Origin: Helicobacteraceae bacterium
GTDB lineage: Bacteria > Campylobacterota > Campylobacteria > Campylobacterales > Sulfurimonadaceae
Direction of reading: 5' to 3'
Assembly: GCA_013138865.1 (NCBI GenBank)
Contig: WTBY01000052.1
Location: 1 to 64,000, forward strand
DNA: 64,000 nt
Shown: positions 7,624-15,343 of the stretch, one piece after another
Position numbering within the stretch: position 1 is the stretch's first letter
Layout: the number at the start of each line of letters is the position of its first letter
Notes under the pieces: model-generated
Told to the model about the DNA's origin: nothing
The model's database searches: none
The model's input: the letters and a program-made list of their open reading frames with translations, nothing else
Program-made: the position numbers and the translations under genes

Positions 7624-7962
7624 ATGATTACTTACAAAGAAAATTCCGATGGGTTTCTTATTCCTGTGTATTCAGCGAAAAAAGAATATTCTCATCCTTT
7701 TGCATTTTTAAAGTCTGTTGATGAAATGAATTTTGGTGAATATATGGATCATCTTTTCGGTGATACATGTTTTGTTGTTCCTACTACTGATTATATGATT
7801 TCTCTTTGCAAACATAAATCTGTTTTAGATCCAACTTTTAATACTTTAGAATTTAAAGATGAATATCTTGAAAATGGTTTTATTACTATTGCCTTTGCAC
7901 AGAATGGTTTTGATTATTTTGATGAACTTTCAAAACTTAATAAAAGAAGAAAAAAGGATTAA
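7624..7962 (+). CDS. Hypothetical protein
   Basis: 112 aa with an AAGG ribosome site. Soluble, mixed alpha/beta in appearance, ending in a basic tail (KLNKRRKKD). No signal peptide and no recognised family. It belongs to the same closely spaced operon as its neighbours. Confidence 0.55.
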   Translation: MITYKENSDGFLIPVYSAKKEYSHPFAFLKSVDEMNFGEYMDHLFGDTCFVVPTTDYMISLCKHKSVLDPTFNTLEFKDEYLENGFITIAFAQNGFDYFDELSKLNKRRKKD

Positions 7963-7963
7963 T

Positions 7964-8089
7964 ATGAGTTGTGAAGAAATTGCTTTAGAAGAGCTAAAAT
8001 TATTAAGAGATAATCAGAGATTACTACAAGCTTTAGTTATTGCAATATTAGGTAACTTAGATAGTGTTAATTTAGAAGAGGTTTTATAG
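7964..8089 (+). CDS. 41-aa small protein
   Basis: MSCEEIALEELKLLRDNQRL followed by LLQALVIAILGNLDSVNLEEVL: an acidic helix, then a hydrophobic helix. AAAAGGA lies 7 nt before the ATG. An in-frame upstream ATG would overlap the preceding gene by 104 nt without a ribosome site, so the short form is preferred. The stop overlaps the next GTG (TAGTG). Confidence 0.55.
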   Translation: MSCEEIALEELKLLRDNQRLLQALVIAILGNLDSVNLEEVL

Positions 8090-8502
8090 TGATTGGTACT
8101 ATGTTTAATTGTGGTAATAAAATTTATTATAATTCACACTATTGTTATTTTCATTTGTACTCTGTTTTAGAATTTGTTGACTCTTCTACTACAAAAGTTA
8201 TACTTCATTTAGATAGATTTTTTGGTGGTATAGGTTCTCTTATGGACTCAACTATTCTAGAAACATTTAATATTAATGGTAATGAGTCAGATTATTATTT
8301 GTTTTATAAAGATTATGTTAGACAAAAGGCTTATGATGTTGGGGAACTTTATAAATCTGAGTTGCTTTCTTCTTCTTCTGATAATTATATAACTAATGAA
8401 ACTTCTTTGATTTCTGATATTTACAAAAATAGCGGTTTTGAATTTCGCTTTACTGGTAGTTTAATTTTATCTAAATTCTGTAACTGTGAGGAAATATCAT
8501 AA
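8089..8502 (+). CDS. Hypothetical protein
   Basis: 137 aa, GTG start coupled to the previous stop and preceded by AGAGG. Rich in Tyr, Phe and Ser, with several Cys (positions in NCGNKIYYNSHYCYF and FCNCEE). No membrane span and no recognised family. Confidence 0.55.
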   Translation: MIGTMFNCGNKIYYNSHYCYFHLYSVLEFVDSSTTKVILHLDRFFGGIGSLMDSTILETFNINGNESDYYLFYKDYVRQKAYDVGELYKSELLSSSSDNYITNETSLISDIYKNSGFEFRFTGSLILSKFCNCEEIS

Positions 8503-8867
8503 TGCCAAAATATAAAGTTCAATTAAAACAAGGTTCACGCACAATAGTAAACAGAATAGAAGCTAAGAGCGTACAGTCTGTTATATCGTTCTTTGAAACT
8601 CTTAGCACTATGAAAGTTACAGAGGTATTAAAAATAGAATATGAAAATGACTCTCTACCACCAGTAGATGATATGCAATATTACCCACACGTTAAAGCAT
8701 TTATCACTAATGATACTTCTAAAAAAAGTATGCAAATTATAGTCCATAATTTAAAGCTAACAAAAGACTCTAAGGACTTAAAGGATATGTGTATTTCTCA
8801 TTTAGAAATTGATAATTTGGTCATTGATAGTTTATCTATTTCAGTATTTAAAAATCAAAATATTTGA
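8502..8867 (+). CDS. Hypothetical protein
   Basis: 121 aa, ATG coupled to the previous stop (TAATG) with GAGG upstream. The N-terminal part (KYKVQLKQGSRTIVNRIEAK) and the C-terminal part look like beta sheet with a helix between. No family recognised. It is the last gene of the long first transcription unit. Confidence 0.55.
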   Translation: MPKYKVQLKQGSRTIVNRIEAKSVQSVISFFETLSTMKVTEVLKIEYENDSLPPVDDMQYYPHVKAFITNDTSKKSMQIIVHNLKLTKDSKDLKDMCISHLEIDNLVIDSLSISVFKNQNI

Positions 8868-8894
8868 TAATTTTACCTATTCCTAAAACCTCTA

Positions 8895-8938
8895 TATAAT
8901 CCCTATTTTAGGTACTTTGTGATATAATATACTATATT
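8895..8938 (+). promoter_or_regulatory. Candidate promoter region, two TATAAT boxes
   Basis: TATAAT occurs at 8895-8900 and at 8933-8938 in the gap before the 76-aa gene. No convincing -35 is visible, as is common in Campylobacterota. A promoter here would also feed the structured non-coding region downstream. Confidence 0.4.
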
Positions 8939-8958
8939 AGAAAGAAGAGGTTTTAATC

Positions 8959-9189
8959 ATGCAGATAATTAAAAAAAACATTTTACGTCCATCACTTTTT
9001 TACTTTGTCTTTGACAAAATTTATTCTTTTTCTCATTCTTTGATAGGAAGCATCAATGTTAAATTTATTCCAAAAAAACATTTTAGTTTTTTTTATAATA
9101 TTTCTCACTATGTTACTTCTAAATTTAATATTATTACACCAGTTATTATTAATAAGTTAAAACACTTCTTTTCATATTTAAACATTTGA
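8959..9189 (+). CDS. Hypothetical basic, aromatic-rich small protein
   Basis: 76 aa starting 10 nt after a strong AGAAGAGG. Very rich in Phe, Ile, Lys, Ser and His, with no clean transmembrane span. The ribosome site is the main argument for translation; the low-complexity composition is a reason for caution. No family. Confidence 0.4.
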   Translation: MQIIKKNILRPSLFYFVFDKIYSFSHSLIGSINVKFIPKKHFSFFYNISHYVTSKFNIITPVIINKLKHFFSYLNI

Positions 9190-9956
9190 GCTATAGCCAA
9201 GAGACATCTTCTCTCTTGTCTATTAAAAGCTAAAAGATTATTGTAAATATCAACTTTAAAAATAAGAGCAAAGCGAACCAAGTAGTTGAAAATTAATCAG
9301 TATTGACATTTTTTAATGACAGTTAAATTACTTAGTGGCTTTGCCGACTCCTTAACGGAGTGAATTACTCAAAAATGACACTAACAACTTATTGTCATAT
9401 TATCCAAGGTTTGGTTAAACTCCCTAAAAACTCCAAAAAACTAAAAGGCTGTACGTGAGCCTATGGCTCCAAAAAGCCTTTTTGTAAAAAATATAACTGC
9501 ATACAGTACAGTTCATAACGTAGTGTCACTTACAACCCTCAGATGAGAGAGCCTAGCGGTTCGAATAAACAGCACCCTAGTATCAATTTATCAATATATT
9601 GACAGGTGCCTACTGGCTTTTGCTAGGATGAAATCCGACCCTATATATCGCCAAAATAAAAAGTAACAACGTCTTAAAAGTTTCTCTGCGGTGCAGATAT
9701 ACACCAAAAAGTCTTTGTCCTTTGCACGTTGCACACATCAGAATACCCCTCTTTTAGTATTTAATTTTAATTGTACTCGTCTTATTAAGACATTTGTACA
9801 CTTTCTAAACTCCCTAATTCAGGTACTTAAAATTTCTTTATTCGTCTTATTCCGATTATTTTTATAAAAAGTCATACTTTCAACATCAAAAAATATTAAA
9901 TGTTTTAAATTCAAAACACTTATTATTTTTGAACAAAAAAACACAAAGGAAATAAT
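9190..9956. other. Structured non-coding block, candidate replication origin or non-coding RNA
   Basis: About 770 nt with no ORF that has a ribosome site, and visibly richer in G+C than the flanking genes. It contains ATGACA/TGTCAT arms at about 9374-9400, a small ACTCC/GGAGT hairpin near 9350-9365, and a strong nested hairpin at 9443-9482. Further GC-richer segments run to about 9750. Rolling-circle phages usually hold the origin and packaging signal in the largest intergenic region, so those functions are the leading guess. A structured RNA is the alternative. Confidence 0.5.
9443..9482 (+). terminator. Nested hairpin with T-run (terminator-like)
   Basis: The outer stem AAAAGGCT/AGCCTTTT (9443-9450 with 9475-9482) encloses an inner hairpin GAGCC-TAT-GGCTC (9457-9469), and Ts follow. 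It works as an intrinsic terminator shape on this strand; on single-stranded DNA it could equally be part of an origin or packaging signal. Confidence 0.6.
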
Positions 9957-10301
9957 ATGCCGTTAATACGCCAAACTGTAAAGTCAAAGTATAAAACAAA
10001 TGATATTGTAGCTTCTGATGCTGATTTAGCAATAGTTGTTGGAATGATGGAAGGTATCATAGAGACTTATGATGAGAAAGCATCAGGTGGTACAGATATT
10101 ACAACACCATCAACTATGAATTTAGTTAAAATCTCTGTTTCTCGCCCTGCTGATAAATTAAGTGCTATGGTATCTATACCACACCTTAAGCCAACTAAAA
10201 ATGAAAAAGATATTTTCGCTCAAATCGCACTATTTGATGCTGATTATAATTCAACTCTAAAAGCAACTAAAATCGCTTGTAGATACAATAAGGTGATTTA
10301 A
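9957..10301 (+). CDS. Putative coat-like protein, 114 aa
   Basis: Begins MPLIRQTVKSKYKTNDIVAS after AAAGGAAATA, a strong ribosome site behind the non-coding block. Soluble, no membrane span, and unlike a filamentous phage coat. The C-terminal half is beta-rich (NLVKISVSRPADKLSAMVSI). The following gene encodes another 114-aa beta-rich protein. Small, adjacent, probably highly expressed proteins in front of a spike-like gene suggest capsid components. This is inference; no family is recognised. Confidence 0.6.
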   Translation: MPLIRQTVKSKYKTNDIVASDADLAIVVGMMEGIIETYDEKASGGTDITTPSTMNLVKISVSRPADKLSAMVSIPHLKPTKNEKDIFAQIALFDADYNSTLKATKIACRYNKVI

Positions 10302-10303
10302 TC

Positions 10304-10648
10304 ATGAAATCAATGATAAAAAATGCTTTAGGCAACACAACAAAAAATATTTATGTTCCATGTGACGCAGTAAATGCTGAAACATTCGCTAGTGAATTTC
10401 TTGATGGAACTTACAAGGTTTATGAAAGTTTAAACAAGGTTGGTACTGATAACGCAGTTACTACTGCTTACCAAGTAAATCTTCAATTTTCAGATAGTAC
10501 AACTGGTAGAAAAGGTTATTTAGATTTTATCGCTAAAGAAACTTTAGATACTGAACAAATTGGTAATACTCTAAAAGGTCTTACTATTGATGGTGTAACA
10601 ATAGATACTGTTTCAGTATTTACATTTTCGCCTTTAACATTCGCATAG
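10304..10648 (+). CDS. Putative coat-like protein, 114 aa
   Basis: Starts 2 nt after the previous stop, with AAGGTG as ribosome site, so the two genes are probably made together. Beta-rich and polar, with a hydrophobic C-terminus (TIDTVSVFTFSPLTFA). Same length as its neighbour but without clear sequence similarity by eye. Candidate second structural subunit. No family recognised. Confidence 0.6.
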   Translation: MKSMIKNALGNTTKNIYVPCDAVNAETFASEFLDGTYKVYESLNKVGTDNAVTTAYQVNLQFSDSTTGRKGYLDFIAKETLDTEQIGNTLKGLTIDGVTIDTVSVFTFSPLTFA

Positions 10649-10664
10649 AGCGAGTGTTACAAAT

Positions 10665-11273
10665 ATGTTAGATAATAATATTGATGACGCATTTAATGCT
10701 TTACTAAGTCTAGTTAATAATGAAATAACTCCATTTATTAAAACATTACAAGAGGGTTCTTCTGACAACCTCTCTCTACTTATTACTACTATAGTTTATA
10801 AACAGTCTGAAATTCAAAATTCAATAATAGCTTTAAAAGATAGTATTGATACTCTTTCATATACTCTTAAAAATACTGATTATTCACATTTTCATTACAG
10901 TTCTAAGGATATATTCAACTCTGATTATATACCTTTTTCTAAAACTTATAACACTTCATCAAACATACTTAATAATAATGGTCGTATAAAGCTCTTAAAG
11001 AACAAAAAGTATAAACTAAGTGCTTCTGTTGCATTAACTTCAAATGAGCCTATATACGCTCTTTATAGTCTATACAATCATACTACTGAAAAACATATAG
11101 GTAGCGATGGTTTTAATGGCTCTAGTTCTCTTCAAAGTAATTCTACTTTTAAAAGCACTTGTTACGCATATTTAGAACTAACAGAAGATACAGAAATCTC
11201 ATTATCTCTATATATGTATGATGGCTCTTTCTCTATCTCACAATCTGATTTAATTATAGAAGAGGTTTTTTAA
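10665..11273 (+). CDS. Putative spike / receptor-binding protein
   Basis: 202 aa. Residues 1-70 form long amphipathic helices (trimeric coiled-coil type). Residues about 80-202 are beta-rich with the layout of a TNF/C1q-like head: NGRIKLLKNKKYKLSASVAL, then YALYSLYNHTT, then CYAYLELTEDTEISLSLYMY. Such heads serve as receptor-binding tips in several phages. It sits directly behind the two small coat-like genes. The fold is inferred from pattern only. Confidence 0.55.
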   Translation: MLDNNIDDAFNALLSLVNNEITPFIKTLQEGSSDNLSLLITTIVYKQSEIQNSIIALKDSIDTLSYTLKNTDYSHFHYSSKDIFNSDYIPFSKTYNTSSNILNNNGRIKLLKNKKYKLSASVALTSNEPIYALYSLYNHTTEKHIGSDGFNGSSSLQSNSTFKSTCYAYLELTEDTEISLSLYMYDGSFSISQSDLIIEEVF

Positions 11274-11456
11274 ATGTCAAAAGAAGATGAGTTAATTTTA
11301 CATAAAAAGCTTATAGAAATAGCTGATTTATTTGCTAAGAGCATAGATGAAAAAATTGATAATAAAATAAACGATTTATTTGAAATTTTAGAAAAAAAAG
11401 ATAATAAAAAAATAAATAAATTTAAAAAGAAAAAAGTCAAAAAAAATATTGATTAA
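11274..11456 (+). CDS. 60-aa lysine-rich coiled-coil protein
   Basis: ATG directly follows the previous stop, with AGAGG upstream. The product is a single charged helix with heptad-like spacing and a C-terminal Lys cluster (KKINKFKKKKVKKNI). It could bind DNA or be a chaperone for the spike. No family. Confidence 0.5.
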   Translation: MSKEDELILHKKLIEIADLFAKSIDEKIDNKINDLFEILEKKDNKKINKFKKKKVKKNID

Positions 11457-11544
11457 ATAGATTCATATTGATTTTATTAACACTAAAATTATTAATGAGT
11501 CTATGAAAATATAGCTCAAAAAAAAACAAAAAAAGAGGTTTATT

Positions 11545-12444
11545 ATGAACATGACAAAAGAACAAATGGAAGCTAAGTTACACGAATTAGCAGGTTTAAT
11601 GGGTATGAGCGTAACAGAGTATGTTACTGGTTTAGGTTATGCAACTGTTGGCGATGTTGAATTAGCTGTAAAAGAACTTGATGATCGTATTCATGCTATT
11701 ACAGAATTAGAAGATAATGGCGAAATTTCACTAGCTGAAAAAGTTGCACAAATTAACGCTGTTCTTTCTACAGATGGAACTATAGAAAATATTCTTTCTC
11801 TAGTTAATGGAAATAAAAGTGCTATTCAATCTCTTAACACTGTAGTTGCTGAAAATTACGGTATCTATAAAGAGTGGAACCTTAAGCAAGATAGTTTAAT
11901 TGCTAATAATAAATTATCATTAGATAATCATAAGGTTTGGACTGAAACACAAATGGGTGTTTTACATAAATATGTAGATACTAATCAAGCTTCAATTAAT
12001 GTACTAGATATTAAAGTAACAGATATGAGCGGTACTCTTGGCGAAAAGCTTGATGCTGAAATTTCTCGTGCTAAATATTCAGAAGTTAAAGTTTTATCTG
12101 ATGCAATTGCTGAGTCAAATCAATATAGTGATGAGCAAGACGTTATAACTCGTGATATGATTAAATCTCTTGAAAATTCTGTTGGCGATATTGTCAACCC
12201 TGATACTGGTGAGGTTGACAAAGGTTTAGAAACTCGTATGAGTGATGCTGAAACAGCAATCGTTAAGCTTTTTGCTGATACAGATGTTGCTTTAACTGTT
12301 AGTCAAAAAGAAACTCGTGACTATATTGATGCTAACTTTTTAGGTTCTGCTGAAATTGAAGCAATTGACGTAAACGCTGTTAATGCAACTTTTAGAAGTG
12401 CTTTAGGTTTATCGCCTTTTCATCTTGAAAGTGCTGTAATCTAA
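11545..12444 (+). CDS. Putative fibre-like coiled-coil protein
   Basis: 299 aa, AGAGG before the ATG. Mostly helical, with repeated heptad segments (KELDDRIHAITELEDNGEIS, DTNQASINVLDIKVTDMSGT, ISRAKYSEVKVLSDAIAESN), resembling the shaft of phage tail fibres. The last 30 residues (NATFRSALGLSPFHLESAVI) are less regular. It follows the spike-like gene and precedes a hairpin. Function as a fibre or attachment protein is inferred. Confidence 0.6.
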   Translation: MNMTKEQMEAKLHELAGLMGMSVTEYVTGLGYATVGDVELAVKELDDRIHAITELEDNGEISLAEKVAQINAVLSTDGTIENILSLVNGNKSAIQSLNTVVAENYGIYKEWNLKQDSLIANNKLSLDNHKVWTETQMGVLHKYVDTNQASINVLDIKVTDMSGTLGEKLDAEISRAKYSEVKVLSDAIAESNQYSDEQDVITRDMIKSLENSVGDIVNPDTGEVDKGLETRMSDAETAIVKLFADTDVALTVSQKETRDYIDANFLGSAEIEAIDVNAVNATFRSALGLSPFHLESAVI

Positions 12445-12477
12445 TTAAAATTACTTCCTTTTAACTTTGATTTATAT

Positions 12478-12501
12478 TGAGCTAGTTTCGCACCTAGCTC
12501 A
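12478..12501. other. 8-bp hairpin between element genes
   Basis: Stem TGAGCTAG/CTAGCTCA with an 8-nt loop. There is no T-run, so it is a weak terminator at best; it may protect mRNA ends or serve as a protein site. Confidence 0.4.
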
Positions 12502-12557
12502 TTAATAAGTTAAATAAAAATAAATAAATAAAAAATAAAAAATAACAAGGTATAAAA

Positions 12558-12848
12558 ATGGTTTTATTAAAAAGAGAAATATTAATTAAACAGTCTAGTT
12601 CTATAACAAATGATGAAGCGATTGACTACTGTTTAAATTTTTCTAAGAACCTTGAGGACTTATCACACGATAAATTATATTTTTGTGATTTGTTCGACTC
12701 ACGAAATAACTCACTTATTCGCATATACTCTTTAGCTTGTCAAGTTTATTATGAACTAGAAACTTGTGTTTTTGAAATCAATAAACCACTTACGCAGACA
12801 ATACCTCAAAATGATATTTTTACTTCTGCATTGAGAAACTCATTATAA
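12558..12848 (+). CDS. Hypothetical protein
   Basis: 96 aa, with an AAGG ribosome site. Soluble; contains ITNDEAIDYCLNFSKNLEDL, a probable helical pair. The stop overlaps the next ATG (TAATG), so the two are coupled. No family. Confidence 0.5.
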   Translation: MVLLKREILIKQSSSITNDEAIDYCLNFSKNLEDLSHDKLYFCDLFDSRNNSLIRIYSLACQVYYELETCVFEINKPLTQTIPQNDIFTSALRNSL

Positions 12849-13219
12849 TGGTTTTTGAACTAGAACTAAGTAGTTTAATTACTCTTTCGGGTGTTGCCTT
12901 TGCATTAATTGGTGCTTATTATCAAACTAAACATCAGTCTAACAATAACGCTCTTTCTATAGACAATATAAGAAAAGAGTGTTTTACAAAGATTGATAAT
13001 ATTGAAGATAGACTAAAATTAAAAAATGAACGTATTAAAATATTAGAAGATGATAAAATAAAAATGATAGAAGCATTAGAACGCTCATATACTAAACATA
13101 AACATCTTAAAGAATATCAAACCATTGAAGGACATGAAAAAGATATAGCCATTCTTCATATTTTAGATGATAATTTAAAAGCAATAAAAGACGTTGTAAC
13201 AATTTGTAAACTTCCATAA
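12848..13219 (+). CDS. N-anchored coiled-coil protein (spanin-like layout)
   Basis: 123 aa. Residues 9-27 (SLITLSGVAFALIGAYY) form one membrane span near the N-terminus. Residues about 45-85 are a charged coiled coil (NIEDRLKLKNERIKILEDDK). This is the layout of an inner-membrane spanin or a phage membrane-associated accessory protein. With the GH24 lysozyme it could form a lysis set; that is an inference. It is the last gene before the core glyA. Confidence 0.5.
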   Translation: MVFELELSSLITLSGVAFALIGAYYQTKHQSNNNALSIDNIRKECFTKIDNIEDRLKLKNERIKILEDDKIKMIEALERSYTKHKHLKEYQTIEGHEKDIAILHILDDNLKAIKDVVTICKLP

Positions 13220-13315
13220 TAAAAACTCTTCTTCTTCAATTAAGCTTAATCTAAGTGGTAAACTAAATAGAAGCTGATGTATTAGATACTTAAGTAGTCT
13301 ATTAAAAAAATTAAG

Positions 13316-13321
13316 TATAAT
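13316..13321 (+). promoter_or_regulatory. Candidate -10 box for glyA
   Basis: TATAAT, 32 nt upstream of the glyA start, preceded by AT-rich DNA with no clear -35. The glyA ribosome site AGAGGA lies between it and the ATG. Confidence 0.5.
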
Positions 13322-13352
13322 AAGCTCAATTTAATAGAGGATATCTGCAATT

Positions 13353-14600
13353 ATGAGTTTTTTAAAAGAGTTTGATAATGAAATTTTTGAATTATGTGAG
13401 CAAGAGCTAGAGCGTCAAAGTGACCACCTTGAGATGATTGCTAGTGAAAACTTTACACTTCCAGCGGTTATGGAAGCTATGGGTAGTGTTTTTACTAACA
13501 AATATGCTGAGGGTTACCCTGCTAAACGTTATTATGGTGGCTGTGAGTATGCTGATGGTGTTGAGCAGTTAGCGATCGATCGTGCTTGTGAACTATTTAA
13601 TTGTAAGTTTGCAAACGTTCAACCTCACTCTGGAAGCCAAGCAAATGGTGCAGTTTATGCAGCACTACTTAAAGCTGGTGAGAAACTTTTAGGAATGGAC
13701 TTAAGCCATGGTGGTCACCTAACTCATGGTTCAAAACCAAGTTTTTCTGGAAAAAACTACTCTTCATTTACTTATGGTGTTGAGCTAGATGGTCGTATAA
13801 ACTATGATCGTGTTATGGACATTGCTAAGATAGTTCAACCTAAAATTATTGTTTGTGGAGCTTCTGCCTATGCTCGCGAAATTGACTTTAAAAAATTTAG
13901 AGAAATTGCTGACGCTGTTGGTGCTATCCTTTTTGCTGACATTGCACATATTGCTGGTTTAGTTTGTGCAGGTGAGCACCCTTCTCCATTCCCTTATGCT
14001 GATGTAGTAACAACAACAACTCACAAAACTCTTGCAGGACCTCGTGGTGGTATGATCATGACAAATGATGAAGATATAGCTAAAAAAATAAACTCTGCTA
14101 TTTTCCCTGGTCTTCAAGGTGGACCATTAGTTCATGTGATCGCAGCAAAAGCTGTAGGTTTTAAATATAACTTATCACCTGAGTGGAAAGTTTACGCAGC
14201 TCAAGTAAAAGCTAACGCTTCTGTTTTAGCTAATGTACTAATAGAGCGTGGTTATGACGTTGTGAGTGATGGAACTGACAACCATTTAGTTTTAGTATCA
14301 TTTTTAGACAAAGATTTTAGTGGTAAAGATGCTGATGCTGCACTTACTCGTGCTGGTATTACTGTAAATAAGAATACTGTTCCAGGTGAGACAAGAAGTC
14401 CATTTGTAACAAGTGGTGTACGCATAGGTTCTCCTGCACTTACTTCACGCGGTATGAAAGAGAAAGAGTTTGAAGTAATAGCAAACGCGATCGCGGATGT
14501 ATTAGACAACATTAATGATGAAGCTAACCATGAAGAAATTAAAGCTAATATGAAGGTACTTGCTCAAGACTTCATAATTTATAAACAATCAACTTACTAA
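13353..14600 (+). CDS. glyA: Serine hydroxymethyltransferase
   Basis: 415 aa, typical of bacterial GlyA. It converts serine and tetrahydrofolate to glycine and methylene-tetrahydrofolate using pyridoxal phosphate. Hallmarks visible are the N-terminal [12 protein letters not shown], the [12 protein letters not shown] loop, and the PLP-lysine motif [15 protein letters not shown] good AGAGGA site precedes the ATG. First core gene right of the mobile element, with its own promoter; the DUF1882 gene follows after 10 nt. Confidence 0.97.
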   Translation: MSFLKEFDNEIFELCEQELERQSDHLEMIASENFTLPAVMEAMGSVFTNKYAEGYPAKRYYGGCEYADGVEQLAIDRACELFNCKFANVQPHSGSQANGAVYAALLKAGEKLLGMDLSHGGHLTHGSKPSFSGKNYSSFTYGVELDGRINYDRVMDIAKIVQPKIIVCGASAYAREIDFKKFREIADAVGAILFADIAHIAGLVCAGEHPSPFPYADVVTTTTHKTLAGPRGGMIMTNDEDIAKKINSAIFPGLQGGPLVHVIAAKAVGFKYNLSPEWKVYAAQVKANASVLANVLIERGYDVVSDGTDNHLVLVSFLDKDFSGKDADAALTRAGITVNKNTVPGETRSPFVTSGVRIGSPALTSRGMKEKEFEVIANAIADVLDNINDEANHEEIKANMKVLAQDFIIYKQSTY

Positions 14601-14610
14601 GGGTACCTGA

Positions 14611-15153
14611 ATGACTACTATGGATTTAAAACTTATCAAAATTGTTGATGATCATTATTGGCAAAAGAGTGATAAAGTTATTGACAAACTAGACTTCAAA
14701 GGTCGAATGTTTTATAACAAATATGAAAAAGTTCAAAAAAAGTTAACTAATCAAATTATGAACGATCACTTTGCTAAAAAAATCACAGTAGCTCATTCAC
14801 TTATTCGCAAAGGTGATAAAGTTGAAAATATTGTTATAGACTATAACGGTCGTGATCCTCAACGTTTTTACCATAAAGCTCAGCTTCTTTTACGTGAAGA
14901 GGGTTATATAAACTTTACAGCTTATGAGACAAAAACAACAGGTCATTTACACCTTTACATACATAAGGGTCATACAACTCTTCAAGAGGGTATACAACTT
15001 GGTAAAATGATCAGTATGAAACTCGCTCAAAAACAGCCAAAACAGTGGAGAATGTTTCCAAATGCCGATATGCCTTTGGAATACAACATCTTAAACCTTC
15101 CATATGAGGTATATGCTAAGGAGCGTGGTGCTTCTTGGGCAAAACATATGTGA
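14611..15153 (+). CDS. DUF1882 family protein
   Basis: 180 aa, basic, soluble. It resembles the conserved Campylobacterota family often found behind glyA; the family has no known function. The segment [20 protein letters not shown] is characteristic in appearance, and there are several His/Tyr-rich motifs ([12 protein letters not shown]). AAGGG lies upstream of the chosen ATG; another in-frame ATG 9 nt later is possible. Likely cotranscribed with glyA and ended by the terminator in the repeat behind it. Confidence 0.75.
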   Translation: MTTMDLKLIKIVDDHYWQKSDKVIDKLDFKGRMFYNKYEKVQKKLTNQIMNDHFAKKITVAHSLIRKGDKVENIVIDYNGRDPQRFYHKAQLLLREEGYINFTAYETKTTGHLHLYIHKGHTTLQEGIQLGKMISMKLAQKQPKQWRMFPNADMPLEYNILNLPYEVYAKERGASWAKHM

Positions 15154-15168
15154 GACCCGTTAAGAAAA

Positions 15169-15306
15169 AGCCAACTGCTTGGCTTTTTTAGGGTTGGAAC
15201 CAAAGGTGTTGGCGTAGCCCACCGACGGAGTCCAAAGAGAGCCAACTGCTTGGCTTTTTTAGGGTTGAAACCAAAGGTGTTGGCGTAGCCCACCGACGGA
15301 GTCCAA
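15169..15306 (+). repeat. Tandem 67-nt repeat, two copies, each with a terminator hairpin
   Basis: Copies at 15169-15235 and 15240-15306 (period 71 nt) differ at one position. Each contains AGCCAA-CTGC-TTGGCT followed by Ts (an intrinsic terminator), and a GC-rich part with GGTG-TT-GGC-GTA-GCC-CACC that can form a second hairpin. The GC content is clearly higher than in surrounding DNA. Duplicated terminator after the glyA unit, or a dispersed genomic repeat. Confidence 0.85.
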
Positions 15307-15343
15307 TTATATTAAAACAAAATTTAAAGAAACAGGAGATATT

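Larger units (their letters stand above)
1..13220 (+). mobile_element. Integrated rolling-circle phage-like element with IS110 recombinase
   Basis: All genes from the IS110 transposase to the last small gene before glyA lie on one strand. They are packed with 1-4 nt stop/start overlaps and have strong AGAGG-type ribosome sites. Recognisable parts are an IS110-family transposase, a Rep_trans replication initiator and a GH24 lysozyme; most other products are unknown. The palindrome CGATCG, frequent in the flanking core genes, was not seen here. Filamentous prophages of Neisseria pair a Rep_trans-type initiator with an IS110/Piv-type recombinase, so the pairing has a precedent. The lysozyme and the lack of a Zot-like ATPase do not fit that group. 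The left end may lie outside the window; the right end must be between the last gene and the glyA promoter. No boundary repeat was identified. Confidence 0.65.

Noticed and set aside
7859-7963. Longer in-frame start for the 41-aa gene
   Set aside because: It would overlap the previous gene by 104 nt and has no ribosome site, whereas the inner ATG has AAAAGGA at proper distance.
9550-9575. GCGGTTCGAATAA resembles a tRNA T-loop
   Set aside because: No acceptor, D or anticodon arm can be built around it, and no CCA end follows. Probably chance within the structured block.
13220-13352. Element boundary repeat shared with the left end (AGCTTAAT)
   Set aside because: The 8-nt match is within AT-rich DNA and part of a self-complementary TTAAGCTTAA, too weak to call an attachment site.
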